Part shown: positions 1-7,231 of the stretch, piece after piece
Numbering within the stretch: position 1 is the first letter of the stretch
How the letters are laid out: every line of letters starts with the position of its first letter
Origin: Rhizobium sp. 16-488-2b
GTDB lineage: Bacteria; Pseudomonadota; Alphaproteobacteria; Rhizobiales; Rhizobiaceae
Direction: 5' to 3'
Length of the DNA: 41,002 nucleotides
NCBI RefSeq assembly: GCF_017741815.1
Contig: NZ_JAGHMF010000038.1
Location: forward strand, 1 to 41,002
Notes under the pieces: generated by a model
The model's database searches: none
Seen by the model: only the letters and a program-made list of their open reading frames with translations
What the model was told of the DNA's origin: nothing
Position numbers and translations under genes: made by a program

Positions 1-101
1 GAGTGTCATCAACCGGCACAACGCCGAACCTGCCGGGAACGCCCGATGGACCGTTCCTATCAGAAGAGGCAATCGGCATAGTTCGCCGGTCGGTATAAAG
101 T

Positions 102-239
102 GCCAAGCTCAACGACATCGATCCGCAGGCGTGGCTTGCCGACGTTCTTGCCCGCATCGCAGACATGCCGATTACCAGGCTGGAGCAACTGCTTCCTTGG
201 AATTGGACGTCGCCAGCGTCAGAAGCTCAAGCGGCGTGA
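102..239 (+). pseudogene. IS66-family transposase (TnpC) C-terminal remnant
   Basis: Reading in the frame ending with the TGA at 237-239, this stretch translates to the conserved C-terminal tail of IS66-type DDE transposases: AKLNDIDPQAW, then LADVLARIADMP, then LEQLLPWNW. Upstream of about position 100 the frame no longer resembles the family (the usual NNTAERA and GRKNW blocks are missing), so only about 45 codons survive. It is a fragment without an initiation codon. Its position at the left edge of the window fits a sequence that starts inside or next to IS debris. Identification is from remembered family sequence. Confidence 0.75.
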
Positions 240-264
240 TCACCAACAAACAGGTGTCGCAGCT

Positions 265-381
265 CTACCTCTTTGATCCGTTCCTGCAGTGAGCGCACCA
301 AATCCCTTTGCTTGGGGATTGCAGGGCGGGTTTGCCGCATCGTGGGCAGACGGCGGCAATGGAGCCCGTCTTGTAGGTCAT
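265..381 (-). CDS. Tiny two-CxxC zinc-ribbon-like protein (38 aa)
   Basis: A 38-codon minus-strand ORF begins at ATG 381 and stops with TAG at 265. An AGAGG ribosome-binding-like sequence lies six bases before the ATG. The product has two CxxC pairs, CPRC (residues 12-15) and CAHC (29-32), separated by 13 residues, as in small zinc ribbons. It lies between the IS66 remnant and the IS3 transposase and has no operon partner. No function can be assigned. It could be a genuine small protein, the end of a larger degraded zinc-ribbon gene, or chance; the paired cysteines and ribosome-binding site favour real coding. Confidence 0.45.
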   Translation of the reverse strand: MTYKTGSIAAVCPRCGKPALQSPSKGIWCAHCRNGSKR

Positions 382-460
382 TGCGCACCTCTCATGGCGA
401 CAGAAAAACCGTTAATCTAGCTAATGCATACCGTATTTTGCCTATCTTCTCCATTCGTCG

Positions 461-1441
461 ATGAGAAGTTTGGTCACAGAGAAATCAGTGACCACGAGGC
501 GGCCTACGCCGGATGCTTACCCCGCAGCAAGGCGGAAAGCTGTTTCTCATTTGATGGATTGCCACCAGATGAGCGAACGGCGGGCGTGTAAAGCCATCGG
601 CTTTTACCGGATGACGATCCGTTACGAAACCAGGCGCTTCGACAATCATGACCTTCGCAAGCGGATGAAAGCGCTGGCGCACGAACGCCGCCGCTTTGGA
701 TATCGCCGCCTTCATGTGCTGCTCAGGCGTGAGGGCCACATTGTGAACCACAAGAGGCTCTTCCGGCTCTATCAGGAAGAGAAGCTGACGGTGCGCAAGC
801 GCGGCGGACGGAAACGAGCGACAGGCACACGCGCACCGATGCTGATCCCGATGGCAGCCAATGATCGTTGGTCGCTGGACTTCGTGTCGGATCAGCTCAC
901 CGGTGGCCGCAGGTTCCGCGTGCTTACGATCGTCGACGATTGCACCAGGGAATGCCTGGGCCTCGTCGCCGATACGTCACTTTCCGGCCTACGGGTTGCC
1001 CGTGAGCTGGAGCGGATCATCGAGGGGGGCGGAAAGCCGAAGATGATCGTCAGCGACAATGGCAGCGAGTTCACCAGCAACGCGATCCTGCAATGGACGG
1101 ATCGGACCAAGGTGGAATGGCACTACATCGCGCCTGGCAAGCCGATCCAGAACGCCTTCATCGAAAGCTTCAATGGGAGGCTGCGAGACGAGTTCTTGAA
1201 TGAAACGCTCTTCTCGTCGCTGAACCACGCTCGCTCAGCGCTCCCAAACTGGCGCAGCGATTACAATGATCATCGACCACACTCTGGACGCGGCTGGATG
1301 ACACTTGCCGAGTTCGCTCAGACAATCAACCCGAGACGTGATGCGGTGCTGCGCAGCCGGAATGGCTCCGCATCGCAACCCGCCGCTACCGCCCCGAATA
1401 CAGCACCCCAAAACCGCTGGAGCGAACTCAAAACTGGATAA
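461..1441 (+). CDS. IS3-family transposase OrfB (DDE integrase core)
   Basis: This 326-residue product is the OrfB/integrase half of an IS3-family element. It has the HTH_21-type N-terminal stretch (HERRRFGYRRLHVLL near residues 72-86) and an rve integrase core with the DDE triad: D in WSLDFVSD, D in VSDNGSEF, and E in FIESFNGRLRDEF. The C-terminus ends with the usual RSRNGSA...RWSELKTG. OrfB is normally made by -1 frameshifting from OrfA. No OrfA (MKR/HTH_Tnp_1 type) can be read upstream; IS66 debris and a small ORF occupy that space. The element is therefore truncated and probably not autonomous. The first about 20 residues may be out-of-frame OrfA overlap, so the given start is nominal. 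Confidence 0.9.
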   Translation: MRSLVTEKSVTTRRPTPDAYPAARRKAVSHLMDCHQMSERRACKAIGFYRMTIRYETRRFDNHDLRKRMKALAHERRRFGYRRLHVLLRREGHIVNHKRLFRLYQEEKLTVRKRGGRKRATGTRAPMLIPMAANDRWSLDFVSDQLTGGRRFRVLTIVDDCTRECLGLVADTSLSGLRVARELERIIEGGGKPKMIVSDNGSEFTSNAILQWTDRTKVEWHYIAPGKPIQNAFIESFNGRLRDEFLNETLFSSLNHARSALPNWRSDYNDHRPHSGRGWMTLAEFAQTINPRRDAVLRSRNGSASQPAATAPNTAPQNRWSELKTG

Positions 1442-1459
1442 AACTTGGGGGCAAGGTCA
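461..1459 (+). mobile_element. Partial IS3-family element, right end present, left end missing
   Basis: Just after the orfB stop the sequence runs AAACTTGGGG-GCAAGGTCA and ends near 1459, which resembles the inverted-repeat end (TGACC..CCCC on the other strand) of rhizobial IS3-group elements as I remember them. No matching left inverted repeat or orfA is visible between 240 and 460. The end assignment is an inference. Immediately downstream is the vapB fossil, so the IS may have inserted into or recombined next to that copy. Confidence 0.5.
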
Positions 1460-1469
1460 CTCGACCGCA

Positions 1470-1640
1470 GCTTTCCATTCCCAGCTGCAAGGCCTGCGAT
1501 CGAGCTCACGCCCCTCCCGTCGCACCGGGCAGCCGATCAACTGGCTGATGGAACTCGCGCTCAAGCTTTAGGACTGGCGCTGGGCAAGGACAAGAATCCC
1601 ATCCTAAGGACGCCGTTTCGGACCGGCGGCTGGCGATAGG
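1470..1640 (+). pseudogene. Third, fossil copy of the vapB antitoxin gene
   Basis: The stretch beginning CTTTCCATTCCCAGCTGC aligns base for base with the start of the intact vapB (CTCTCCATTCGTAGCAGC, about 1970) and continues through CACCGGGCAGCCGATCAAC, which is identical in both. The reading frame is broken by substitutions and indels, and similarity fades after about 1600. The ATG and promoter region are gone; the IS3 right end lies directly upstream. It is the third vapB-like sequence in the first 4.6 kb, after the intact gene at 1955 and the decayed one at 4315. Confidence 0.7.
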
Positions 1641-1855
1641 GCCAACGGAAGCCGGCGCCACATTCGAGCGACCGATGCACCCGTCGAACCGGCATCAAGC
1701 CGCTGTTGCCGCCGAAACAAGTTTCAGTAGGCCTTCGATGGGCAGATGGACAATACTATAACTTATTGATTGTATGGTAAATAATTCTCTAAACGAATGC
1801 TATTAGATATTTAAAGTTCGTTACTGCGCATGATCGATGATTAGGTTTTAAAATA

Positions 1856-1874
1856 CGATAAGTATCTCTTATCG
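1856..1874. promoter_or_regulatory. Perfect 7-bp inverted repeat upstream of vapB, candidate operator
   Basis: CGATAAG-TATCT-CTTATCG forms a perfect dyad 27 bp before the -35 box of the vapB promoter. VapB antitoxins with ribbon-helix-helix or AbrB-like DNA-binding ends usually autorepress through such dyads near the promoter. The decayed copy at 4315 does not keep this dyad. The function is inferred from position only. Confidence 0.4.
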
Positions 1875-1900
1875 GAAGTAAGCCATCCGCAGCGAAAAAA

Positions 1901-1929
1901 TTGCCATCTTTAGTCGTTTCCCCTATATT
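1901..1929 (+). promoter_or_regulatory. Sigma-70-type promoter of the vapB-vapC-integrase operon
   Basis: TTGCCA (1901-1906) and TATATT (1924-1929) are separated by exactly 17 bp, close to the housekeeping consensus. The -10 box and following bases (CCCTATATTCGGCG) are conserved in the decayed copy at 4296-4301, where the -35 is degraded to GTGTCA. Transcription would start about 20 bp before the vapB ATG at 1955. Confidence 0.65.
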
Positions 1930-1954
1930 CGGCGCATGAGAAATGAGGACCACC

Positions 1955-2212
1955 ATGTCTGAACCGCAGCTCTCCATTCGTAGCAGCAAGGCCCGCGATC
2001 TTGCGCACGCCCTTTCCCGCCGCACCGGGCAGCCGATCAACCGGCTCGTGGAGCTGGCGCTCGAGCGTTACGACCAGGCGCTGCGTGAGGACAAGACCCG
2101 CTATCCGATGGATGCCGTCTGGGACCTGGCAGCCGAGGATCGGCGCAACATCCCGCCTAGCACGACCTCGGCGCACGACGAATTCTACGACGAAAACGGT
2201 CTGCCAATATGA
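1955..2212 (+). CDS. vapB: VapB-family antitoxin
   Basis: This 85-residue protein resembles the VapB/PSK-operon transcription-factor antitoxins: an N-terminal MSEPQLSIRSSKARDLA DNA-binding segment, the TGQPINRLVELALERYD helix (about residues 24-40) and an acidic C-terminal tail (DEFYDENGLPI) of the kind that blocks the toxin site. I chose ATG 1955 over the in-frame ATG 1943 because GAGGA lies five bases before it. Its stop overlaps the vapC start as ATGA (2209-2212), giving translational coupling. It should neutralise VapC and autorepress the operon through DNA upstream. A decayed paralogue lies at 4315 and a fossil at 1470. Confidence 0.88.
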   Translation: MSEPQLSIRSSKARDLAHALSRRTGQPINRLVELALERYDQALREDKTRYPMDAVWDLAAEDRRNIPPSTTSAHDEFYDENGLPI

Positions 2213-2613
2213 TCGCCGTCGATACCTCGGTGATCATCGCGATAGCAGCTGATGAGCCGGAGGCCGAAGTCTTTAGACCGCTTCTCGGCCGAGAGCCGGT
2301 CATCATTGGCTGGCCGACCTTGCTGGAAGTGCGAATGGTCCTCACTGGCAAAGGTTTTGCCAGCGCAGCAAAGATGATCAAGCAGCTTGCCGAAACGCCG
2401 AATGTGACGACCGTCGTCTTCGACGAAAAACACTATCGTGCGGCCGAGGACGCCTTTGAGCGGTTCGGCCGCGGTCGTCATGTAGCCGCGCTCAATATGG
2501 GTGACTGCTTCTCCTACGCTGTCGCCACGCTCGCCAAGGCGCCGCTCCTGTTCAAGGGACACGATTTTGGGCGGACAGATCTTAAACTTCATCCCGCGTC
2601 TTCGATGATATGA
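2209..2613 (+). CDS. vapC: VapC-family PIN-domain toxin RNase
   Basis: This 134-residue protein has the PIN fold signature. The Mg2+-binding acidic residues are visible as D5 (MIAVDTS), E40 (TLLEVRM), D99 (MGDCFSYA) and D119 (GHDFGRTD), spaced as in VapC toxins, which cleave tRNA or other structured RNA. It starts within the vapB stop (ATGA) and its own stop overlaps the integrase ATG (2610-2613), so all three genes are translationally coupled. All catalytic positions are intact, so the toxin should be active unless bound by VapB. A copy at 4570 has lost about 75 bp from the centre, including E40. Confidence 0.9.
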   Translation: MIAVDTSVIIAIAADEPEAEVFRPLLGREPVIIGWPTLLEVRMVLTGKGFASAAKMIKQLAETPNVTTVVFDEKHYRAAEDAFERFGRGRHVAALNMGDCFSYAVATLAKAPLLFKGHDFGRTDLKLHPASSMI

Positions 2614-3752
2614 CGAGCCCGAGCCGCAATCCGATCGATCGCCGCGCTCACGCGCTCGATACCATTGCCGTCGTGCTACCGATCGATCGCCGCGACGAGC
2701 TCGCCGAGCTGCTGACCGACCAGGACGTCGAGACGTTGCGGCATCTGCTCAACGAGGGCATGGGCGAAAACACGCTGCGCGCCCTGACCTCGGATCTCGC
2801 TTATCTGCAGGCCTGGTCGCTGGCGGCCACCGGCAGTCCCCTCCCCTGGCCGGCGCCCGAGGCGCTGCTCCTGAAATTCGTTGCCCATCATCTCTGGGAT
2901 CCGGTCAAGCGCGAGACGGACCCTGCGCACGGCATGCCCGATGACGTCGACCAGCAGCTCCGTAGCCAGAGTTTTCTACGCGCCGTCGGCCCGCATGCGC
3001 CCGATACGGTGCGCCGACGGCTCGCCAGCTGGTCGACCTTGACAAAATGGCGTGGGTTGACCGGCGCCTTCGCCTCCCCTGCCCTGAAATCAGCGATCCG
3101 GCTCGCGGTGCGCGCCACCCCGCGGCCAAGAAAGCGCAAGAGCGCCAAGTCGGTCACAGCAGATGTGCTGGCCCTGTTGCTTTCCACCTGCGATACCGAC
3201 AGTCTCCGCGATCTCAGGGACCGCGCGATACTGATGGTCGCCTTCGCCTCCGGCGGGCGCCGCCGCAGCGAGGTCGCTGGACTGCGTTGCGATCAGCTGG
3301 CGGTCGAGCCGCCGATCGCCGCTGAGGACGGCCCTCCCCTCCCCTCGATGGCCATCCATCTCGGCCGCACCAAGACCTCGGGCGCCGATGACGATGAGGT
3401 CGTCTATCTGACCGGCCGGCCGGTCGAGGCATTGAATGCCTGGTTGAAGGCCGCCAGGATCGAAAGAGGATCGGTGTTTCGCAAGATCGATCGCTGGGGC
3501 AATGTGTCCACAAGGACCCTCGATCCGAAATCGGTCAACGATATCGTTAAGAGCCGCGCTGCGCTGGCGGGTCTTAATCCGGCCTACTATTCGGCGCACG
3601 GGTTACGATCCGGCTATCTCACGGAGGCTGCCAATCGCGGTATTCCCCTCCCCGAAGCCATGGAACAGTCTCGACATCGATCGGTGCAGCAGGCATCGAG
3701 CTACTACAATGATGCTACCCGACGCAGCGGACGAGCTGCTAGGATGCTTTGA
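2610..3752 (+). CDS. Tyrosine site-specific recombinase
   Basis: This 380-residue phage-integrase-family protein has a SAM-like N-terminal DNA-binding region (about 20-165) and a catalytic domain with all the expected residues: R218 in GGRRRSEVAGL, K255 in GRTKTSG, H330 and R333 in HGLRSGY, H356 in QSRHRSVQQ and nucleophile Y365 in SSYYND, nine residues after H356. It is coupled to vapC by ATGA overlap, which is unusual because TA pairs are normally bicistronic. It could resolve plasmid multimers or excise and integrate nearby DNA. Its 3' end faces the repC tail fossil at 3895. A decayed copy lacking the catalytic core lies at 4890-5491. Confidence 0.9.
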   Translation: MTSPSRNPIDRRAHALDTIAVVLPIDRRDELAELLTDQDVETLRHLLNEGMGENTLRALTSDLAYLQAWSLAATGSPLPWPAPEALLLKFVAHHLWDPVKRETDPAHGMPDDVDQQLRSQSFLRAVGPHAPDTVRRRLASWSTLTKWRGLTGAFASPALKSAIRLAVRATPRPRKRKSAKSVTADVLALLLSTCDTDSLRDLRDRAILMVAFASGGRRRSEVAGLRCDQLAVEPPIAAEDGPPLPSMAIHLGRTKTSGADDDEVVYLTGRPVEALNAWLKAARIERGSVFRKIDRWGNVSTRTLDPKSVNDIVKSRAALAGLNPAYYSAHGLRSGYLTEAANRGIPLPEAMEQSRHRSVQQASSYYNDATRRSGRAARML

Positions 3753-3894
3753 TTGAGTGACCTGAGCTGGCTGACTGAGAGCTGATCAGACCTGCCATAA
3801 AGCAGGATAATATATTGTTTTCATTCTATTAAATTTCAGAAAAAACGGCCGTCAAAGTTCGGATTAGAGCATTCATCGCTTAGTTACATTCGTC

Positions 3895-4290
3895 TCATTG
3901 GACAGCGCGACGCCCTTCAAAGCGCTGGGTTTTCAACAACGCCATCGGCATTGGATAGAGAGAATACTCAACGTGCTCTGACCGCCTCGTCAAGTTTCTC
4001 AGATACACACCAGACGAATTGATCATACCCTCTCTCTCCAAAACGCAAGCCATAGCCACCGCCGCGTTCTCCAGCCCCATCGTCCAGTACGTCTCCTTGT
4101 AACCAATGGGTTTCCCCCAAGCGACACCGTGCCCCAGACGCTATCGCGGATATCCTCGCCAGCGCCGTACAAGACTTATGGCGCCCGCCCAGCGTTTTGA
4201 AGCTAAGCTTGCGGGAATCAGCATCTCGATGCGCGATGTCATTTCGGAACGGAACCATCCGCGCCAGAAACAGTGTCATTTCCCGTCTCG
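3895..4290 (-). pseudogene. Fossil 3' end of a second repC
   Basis: Translating the minus strand gives a run (MGLENAAVAMACVLER, INSSGVYLRNLTRRSE, then PMALLKTQ) clearly homologous to the C-terminus of the intact RepC at 5864-6065 (MGPENAAAAVACMLER, INSSGGYLRDLTRRSE, then MVMALLKAN). Upstream of about 4080 the similarity continues weakly (GYKETYWTMG against AYQDACDIMG) but the frame is interrupted by a stop and shifts. Nothing of the rest of repC, repB or repA is present. It sits in the same position relative to the intact integrase as the real repC does relative to the decayed integrase, which shows that the whole region was duplicated or came from a second repABC replicon. Confidence 0.85.
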
Positions 4291-4314
4291 CCCCCTATAT
4301 TCGGCGAGTGAAAA

Positions 4315-4573
4315 ATGAGGCACGCTATCTCTGAATCGCAGCTCTACATTCGCAGCAGCGAGGCCCATGATCTCAACCACTCCCAGTCCTGCCGCACCGA
4401 ACAGCCGATCAGCCGGCTCGTGGAGCTGGCGCTCAAGCGTTACGATAAGGCGCTGCGTGAGTACAAGCCCCGCCAGCCGATGGACGTCGTTTGGCAATCT
4501 GGCAGCTGAAGATCGGCGCAACATCCCGGACGGCACGATCTTGGCGCACGACGAAGACGGCTTGCCAACATGA
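4315..4573 (+). pseudogene. Decayed vapB copy
   Basis: This segment aligns along its length with vapB 1955-2212 (SQLYIRSSEAHDLNH, then ISRLVELALKRYDKALRE). The preferred start ATG is changed to ATC (GCTATCTCT against ACCATGTCT), so only the upstream ATG at 4315 remains. A frameshift near 4495 moves the C-terminus into another frame (AAEDRRNIPDGT is found in the +1 frame). About 10 codons of the linker are deleted. The -10 TATATT at 4296-4301 survives but the -35 does not. It is unlikely to make an antitoxin. Confidence 0.85.
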
Positions 4574-4892
4574 TCGCTGTCGATACCTCGGTTGACATCT
4601 CCGTACCGACCGATGAGCTAGAGGACGAAGTCTTCAGGCCGGGTATCGGTCGAGAGAAGGTCATCAACTTGCCGAAACGCCGAATGTGACGACCGTCGTT
4701 TCCGACGAGAATCACCATCGCCCGGCCGAGGAATCGATTGAGCGTTTCGGCCACGGTCGTTATCCAGCCGCGCTAATATGGGCGACGGATTCTCCTACAA
4801 TGTCGCCCCGATAAGTAAGGCAATGCTATTGTTCAGAGAATGATTCTGAGCGGACAGATCTTAAAGTTCATCCTCCGTCTTCTATGATACGA
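4570..4892 (+). pseudogene. Decayed vapC copy with internal deletion
   Basis: It begins like vapC (ATGATCGCTGTCGATACCTCGG, shared almost exactly with position 2209) and is recognisable to the end (GCGGACAGATCTTAAA, then TCTTCTATGATA). About 75 bp corresponding to vapC residues 33-59 are missing at about 4663, removing the second catalytic acid, and TGA/TAA stops interrupt the rest. The toxin is dead, so this copy poses no addiction load. It keeps the ATGA-type junction with the vapB copy. Confidence 0.85.
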
Positions 4893-5491
4893 TGAGCCCG
4901 GATCACGATCTGATCAATAAAGAGCCTGCGAGCTTGATACGATGGCTCCCGTGGGGCCAATCGAGCGGCAAGTGATAAACTTGCAGAGTTCCCGATCGAT
5001 CAGGATGACAAGACCTTGCGGTATCTGGTCAACAGGGGCATGGGCGCGAATACGCTGCGGGCTCTGACCGCGGATATTCCTTATTTTCAGACTTGTTGCT
5101 AGCGGTGACCGGCGGTCCCCTCCCCCAACCGGCGCCGGAGGCGCTGCTTCTAAAGTTCGTTACCGCATCACTTGTGGGATGCGGTCAAGCGCGAGGCCGA
5201 CCGTAATCACGGCATGCCCGCTACTGTCGGCCGACAGCCTCGCAGCCAAGGTTTTCTAGGTGAAGTAGGCTCGTATGCGCCCGACACGGACCGCCAATCG
5301 ACCATTTGCCGAAATGGCGCGTGTTTTCGGGTGCCTTGCCCTCTTGCCCTATAATCAGCAATCCGGACGACTATTCGGGTCAGGGATTGGGATCGGGCTA
5401 TCTTACAGAGGCGGCCAACCTCGGCCCGACGCGATCGAGCGGTCGCTCCGAAGTCCGCGCCTAGTATCGTTGCGCCCGGCTCGGATGCTGG
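4893..5491 (+). pseudogene. Decayed integrase copy lacking the catalytic core
   Basis: Similarity to the 2610-3752 integrase runs through the N-terminal region (GGGCATGGGCGCGAATACG, then GCGCCGGAGGCGCTGCT, then GACCGTAATCACGGCATGCC). At about 5390 the alignment jumps from integrase codon about 162 to about 333 (GGATCGGGCTATCTTACAG against GGATCCGGCTATCTCACGG), so R218, K255 and H330 are all deleted. It ends with CGGCTCGGATGCT near 5490, matching the true gene's last codons. Several stops and frameshifts interrupt it. From 5492 to 5780 I see no gene. Confidence 0.85.
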
Positions 5492-5780
5492 CAGAAGTCG
5501 GTCCTAAGTTTCTTTACGTTCGACATCGACGGCGCGGATCGTATAGGCGCGCACGAGGAACTCAACCCCACCGACGGGTCATTCAATACGGCTGTCGGTG
5601 CGACAGCGGGGCCAGACCGACCGCCGTCCCCTTGAGTGCACGGAAGAGCTAAGATCGCCTAGCCTTAGCTAATTCCTCTATACCGTTGAAATCGCCTTCT
5701 CTCAAAAACGAGCAGCGCAAACGCGTAAATCTCCTGCCTTCAACAACGAAACCTGAAAATGCTTATTATTCAATCCATTA

Positions 5781-5806
5781 GCTGAGTTGTTCGCGAACAA
5801 CTCAGC
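5781..5806. promoter_or_regulatory. parS: parS centromere palindrome
   Basis: This 26-bp perfect palindrome has the core GTTGTTCGCGAACAAC (5786-5801), which fits the repABC parS consensus GTTNNNNGCNNNNAAC exactly. It lies 58 bp past the repC stop, a known location for parS in some repABC plasmids. RepB should bind it and RepA would then segregate the plasmid. I find only this one full match in the window; the repC fossil region has no equivalent. Confidence 0.88.
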
Positions 5807-5863
5807 GTTCCAAGCTTTTCACAAGCAAAAACCCGCAATTCAGGCGCCAAGCGTCGATGAACT

Positions 5864-7078
5864 CTACCCGGCCTTGCGCTCGCCATGCCCGTTCGCCTTC
5901 AAAAGCGCCATGACCATCGGGCCGAGCGAAAACTCGCCGCGCTCCGAACGCCGGGTCAAATCACGCAGATACCCTCCAGACGAATTGATGAAGTTGGCAC
6001 GCTCCAGCATGCAGGCAACAGCCGCCGCTGCATTCTCTGGGCCCATGATATCGCAGGCATCCTGATAGGCGGATGGGCTGATCCCAAGCATCGACCGGAC
6101 CACGACGGCGGCCGACATTAGGTCGCGCCAGCTTGTGACCGCGCCACCCGGCCCATAATCGGTGATCTGCGGGCACGCCTTCAGCACCATGCCTATCGGA
6201 AATGCCTTCAGCGGCTCCCGCATTGGCCGGCCGATTTCACTCGGCCTCACCCCCTGCTCTTTTTCAGAGCGAGGTTCAAGTTCATTAGGTTTATCGGTAT
6301 TTGAATTCTGTATGTGGCGCTCGCCATGAGCATCATTGGTGCTATTATTTCTGAATTCCTGCTGAATTTCCAATTGGTTGAGGATTTCGTCCTTCAAGAG
6401 CTGCATCTCATCGAGAATGTTGCTGATGTCGTCAATGCTCGGAATGCGCGGTAGCCGCGAGATCAGGGCGATATAGGTGCCCTCGACCTTGAGCCAATCA
6501 CCTGCCGCACCCTCTTCCATGGCGGCGGAGATCAACTTGCGCACGTCTCGCCGGCAGATCGTCAGGCTTTCCTTCGCCTTTCTAAAGGCCGCGCGCTCGG
6601 CAGCCACCTGCTGCGCCATAGCAGCGAGTTCTTCAGCCCGGTCGAGCAAGGGAGAGAGATCAAAGCCGAATGCGCTTTCGACTTCGCCCGCGCCGTCCTT
6701 GCGGGCGTAGCGCTTGCCGTTGGCGCTGTCCCGGCGCACGATCAGTCCCGCATCGACAAGCAATGCCAGATGGCGCCGAAGCGTCGATCCCGCCATGCCG
6801 TTTGCTCTCAGCGAAAGCAGCATGTTCGATGGGTATACGACCAGCTGGCCATCCTGGCGCAGATCGTTTTCAGGATAGAAGCTGAGGAGAGCGTCGAGAA
6901 CAGCCAGGCTGTTCGACTGCAATCCGAGCAGATCCATTGCCGCCGAAGCGTCGCGCTTGATCTTCCACTTGTCGGCCGTCTTCCCGGCCTTGATATCGGC
7001 TGCGGCCCGTTGCCGCCGCACGAGAGCAAGCGACATCGGCCGCCGCCCGAATGGCGTCGTCACACTTCCCGTAGGCAT
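5864..7078 (-). CDS. repC: RepC replication initiator
   Basis: This 404-residue RepC is the initiator of repABC plasmids. The N-terminal domain (about 1-260) begins with the conserved MPTGSVTTPFGRRP and carries winged-helix DNA-binding stretches (STLRRHLALLVDAGLI, RRDSANGKRYARKDG). A low-complexity linker (about 250-290, with NNSTNDAHGERH) separates it from the C-terminal domain (SWRDLMSAAVVVRSMLGISPS to RKAG). Length matches the family. Its level should be limited by the ctRNA encoded just upstream on the opposite strand. A GAAGGTGAAGGAAG ribosome-binding region precedes the ATG. Its C-terminus is duplicated as a fossil at 3895. It is the last gene of repA-repB-repC. Confidence 0.97.
   Translation of the reverse strand: MPTGSVTTPFGRRPMSLALVRRQRAAADIKAGKTADKWKIKRDASAAMDLLGLQSNSLAVLDALLSFYPENDLRQDGQLVVYPSNMLLSLRANGMAGSTLRRHLALLVDAGLIVRRDSANGKRYARKDGAGEVESAFGFDLSPLLDRAEELAAMAQQVAAERAAFRKAKESLTICRRDVRKLISAAMEEGAAGDWLKVEGTYIALISRLPRIPSIDDISNILDEMQLLKDEILNQLEIQQEFRNNSTNDAHGERHIQNSNTDKPNELEPRSEKEQGVRPSEIGRPMREPLKAFPIGMVLKACPQITDYGPGGAVTSWRDLMSAAVVVRSMLGISPSAYQDACDIMGPENAAAAVACMLERANFINSSGGYLRDLTRRSERGEFSLGPMVMALLKANGHGERKAG
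6280..6420. other. Probable replication origin (oriV) inside repC
   Basis: The stretch around 6285-6400 is clearly AT-richer than the rest of repC (for example ATTATTTCTGAATTCC and TTATCGGTATTTGAATTC) and encodes the inter-domain linker. In studied repABC plasmids the origin lies within such an AT-rich portion of the repC coding sequence. The boundaries here are approximate and the assignment rests on that precedent. Confidence 0.5.
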
Positions 7079-7137
7079 CTTCCTTCACCTTTCAGCAGGC
7101 AAAGAAAAAGCGCTCATCAAAACGATGCCAAAGACTC

Positions 7138-7166
7138 TTGACGATGATTCCCGGAAATGCGATTCT
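7138..7166 (+). promoter_or_regulatory. Promoter of the repABC counter-transcribed RNA
   Basis: TTGACG (7138-7143), 17 bp, then GATTCT (7161-7166) on the plus strand, opposite to repB-repC transcription. The -35 is strong and the -10 weak. Two GANTC sites (7146-7150 and 7161-7165) fall in the spacer and the -10, so CcrM methylation could affect it. Its distance to the terminator gives an RNA of about 50-55 nt, the size expected for this RNA. Confidence 0.6.
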
Positions 7167-7171
7167 GTAAT

Positions 7172-7226
7172 TGCTAGAGAACAGAATGGGCTTCCGAAAC
7201 GGTCACGTTTTGGGGGCCTTTTCTTT
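7172..7226 (+). ncRNA. ctRNA (IncA/RepE-type antisense RNA) in the repB-repC gap
   Basis: All repABC plasmids studied encode a small antisense RNA between repB and repC that represses RepC synthesis and determines incompatibility. Here the 153-bp gap has a plus-strand promoter at 7138-7166 and a rho-independent terminator whose stem (7189-7218) is fully paired only on the plus strand and is followed by TTTTCTTTT. The 5' end is estimated from the -10 box. The stem complementary to the repC leader would act as the antisense kissing structure. Confidence 0.75.
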
Positions 7227-7227
7227 T
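7189..7227 (+). terminator. Rho-independent terminator of the ctRNA
   Basis: GGCTTCCGAAAC-GGTCAC-GTTTTGGGGGCC gives a 12-bp stem (with G-T pairs valid only in plus-strand RNA) and a 6-nt loop, followed by TTTTCTTTT. On the opposite strand the same arms contain C-A mismatches, so the direction of termination is plus. It ends five bases before the repB stop codon. Confidence 0.85.
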
Positions 7228-7231
7228 GCGG

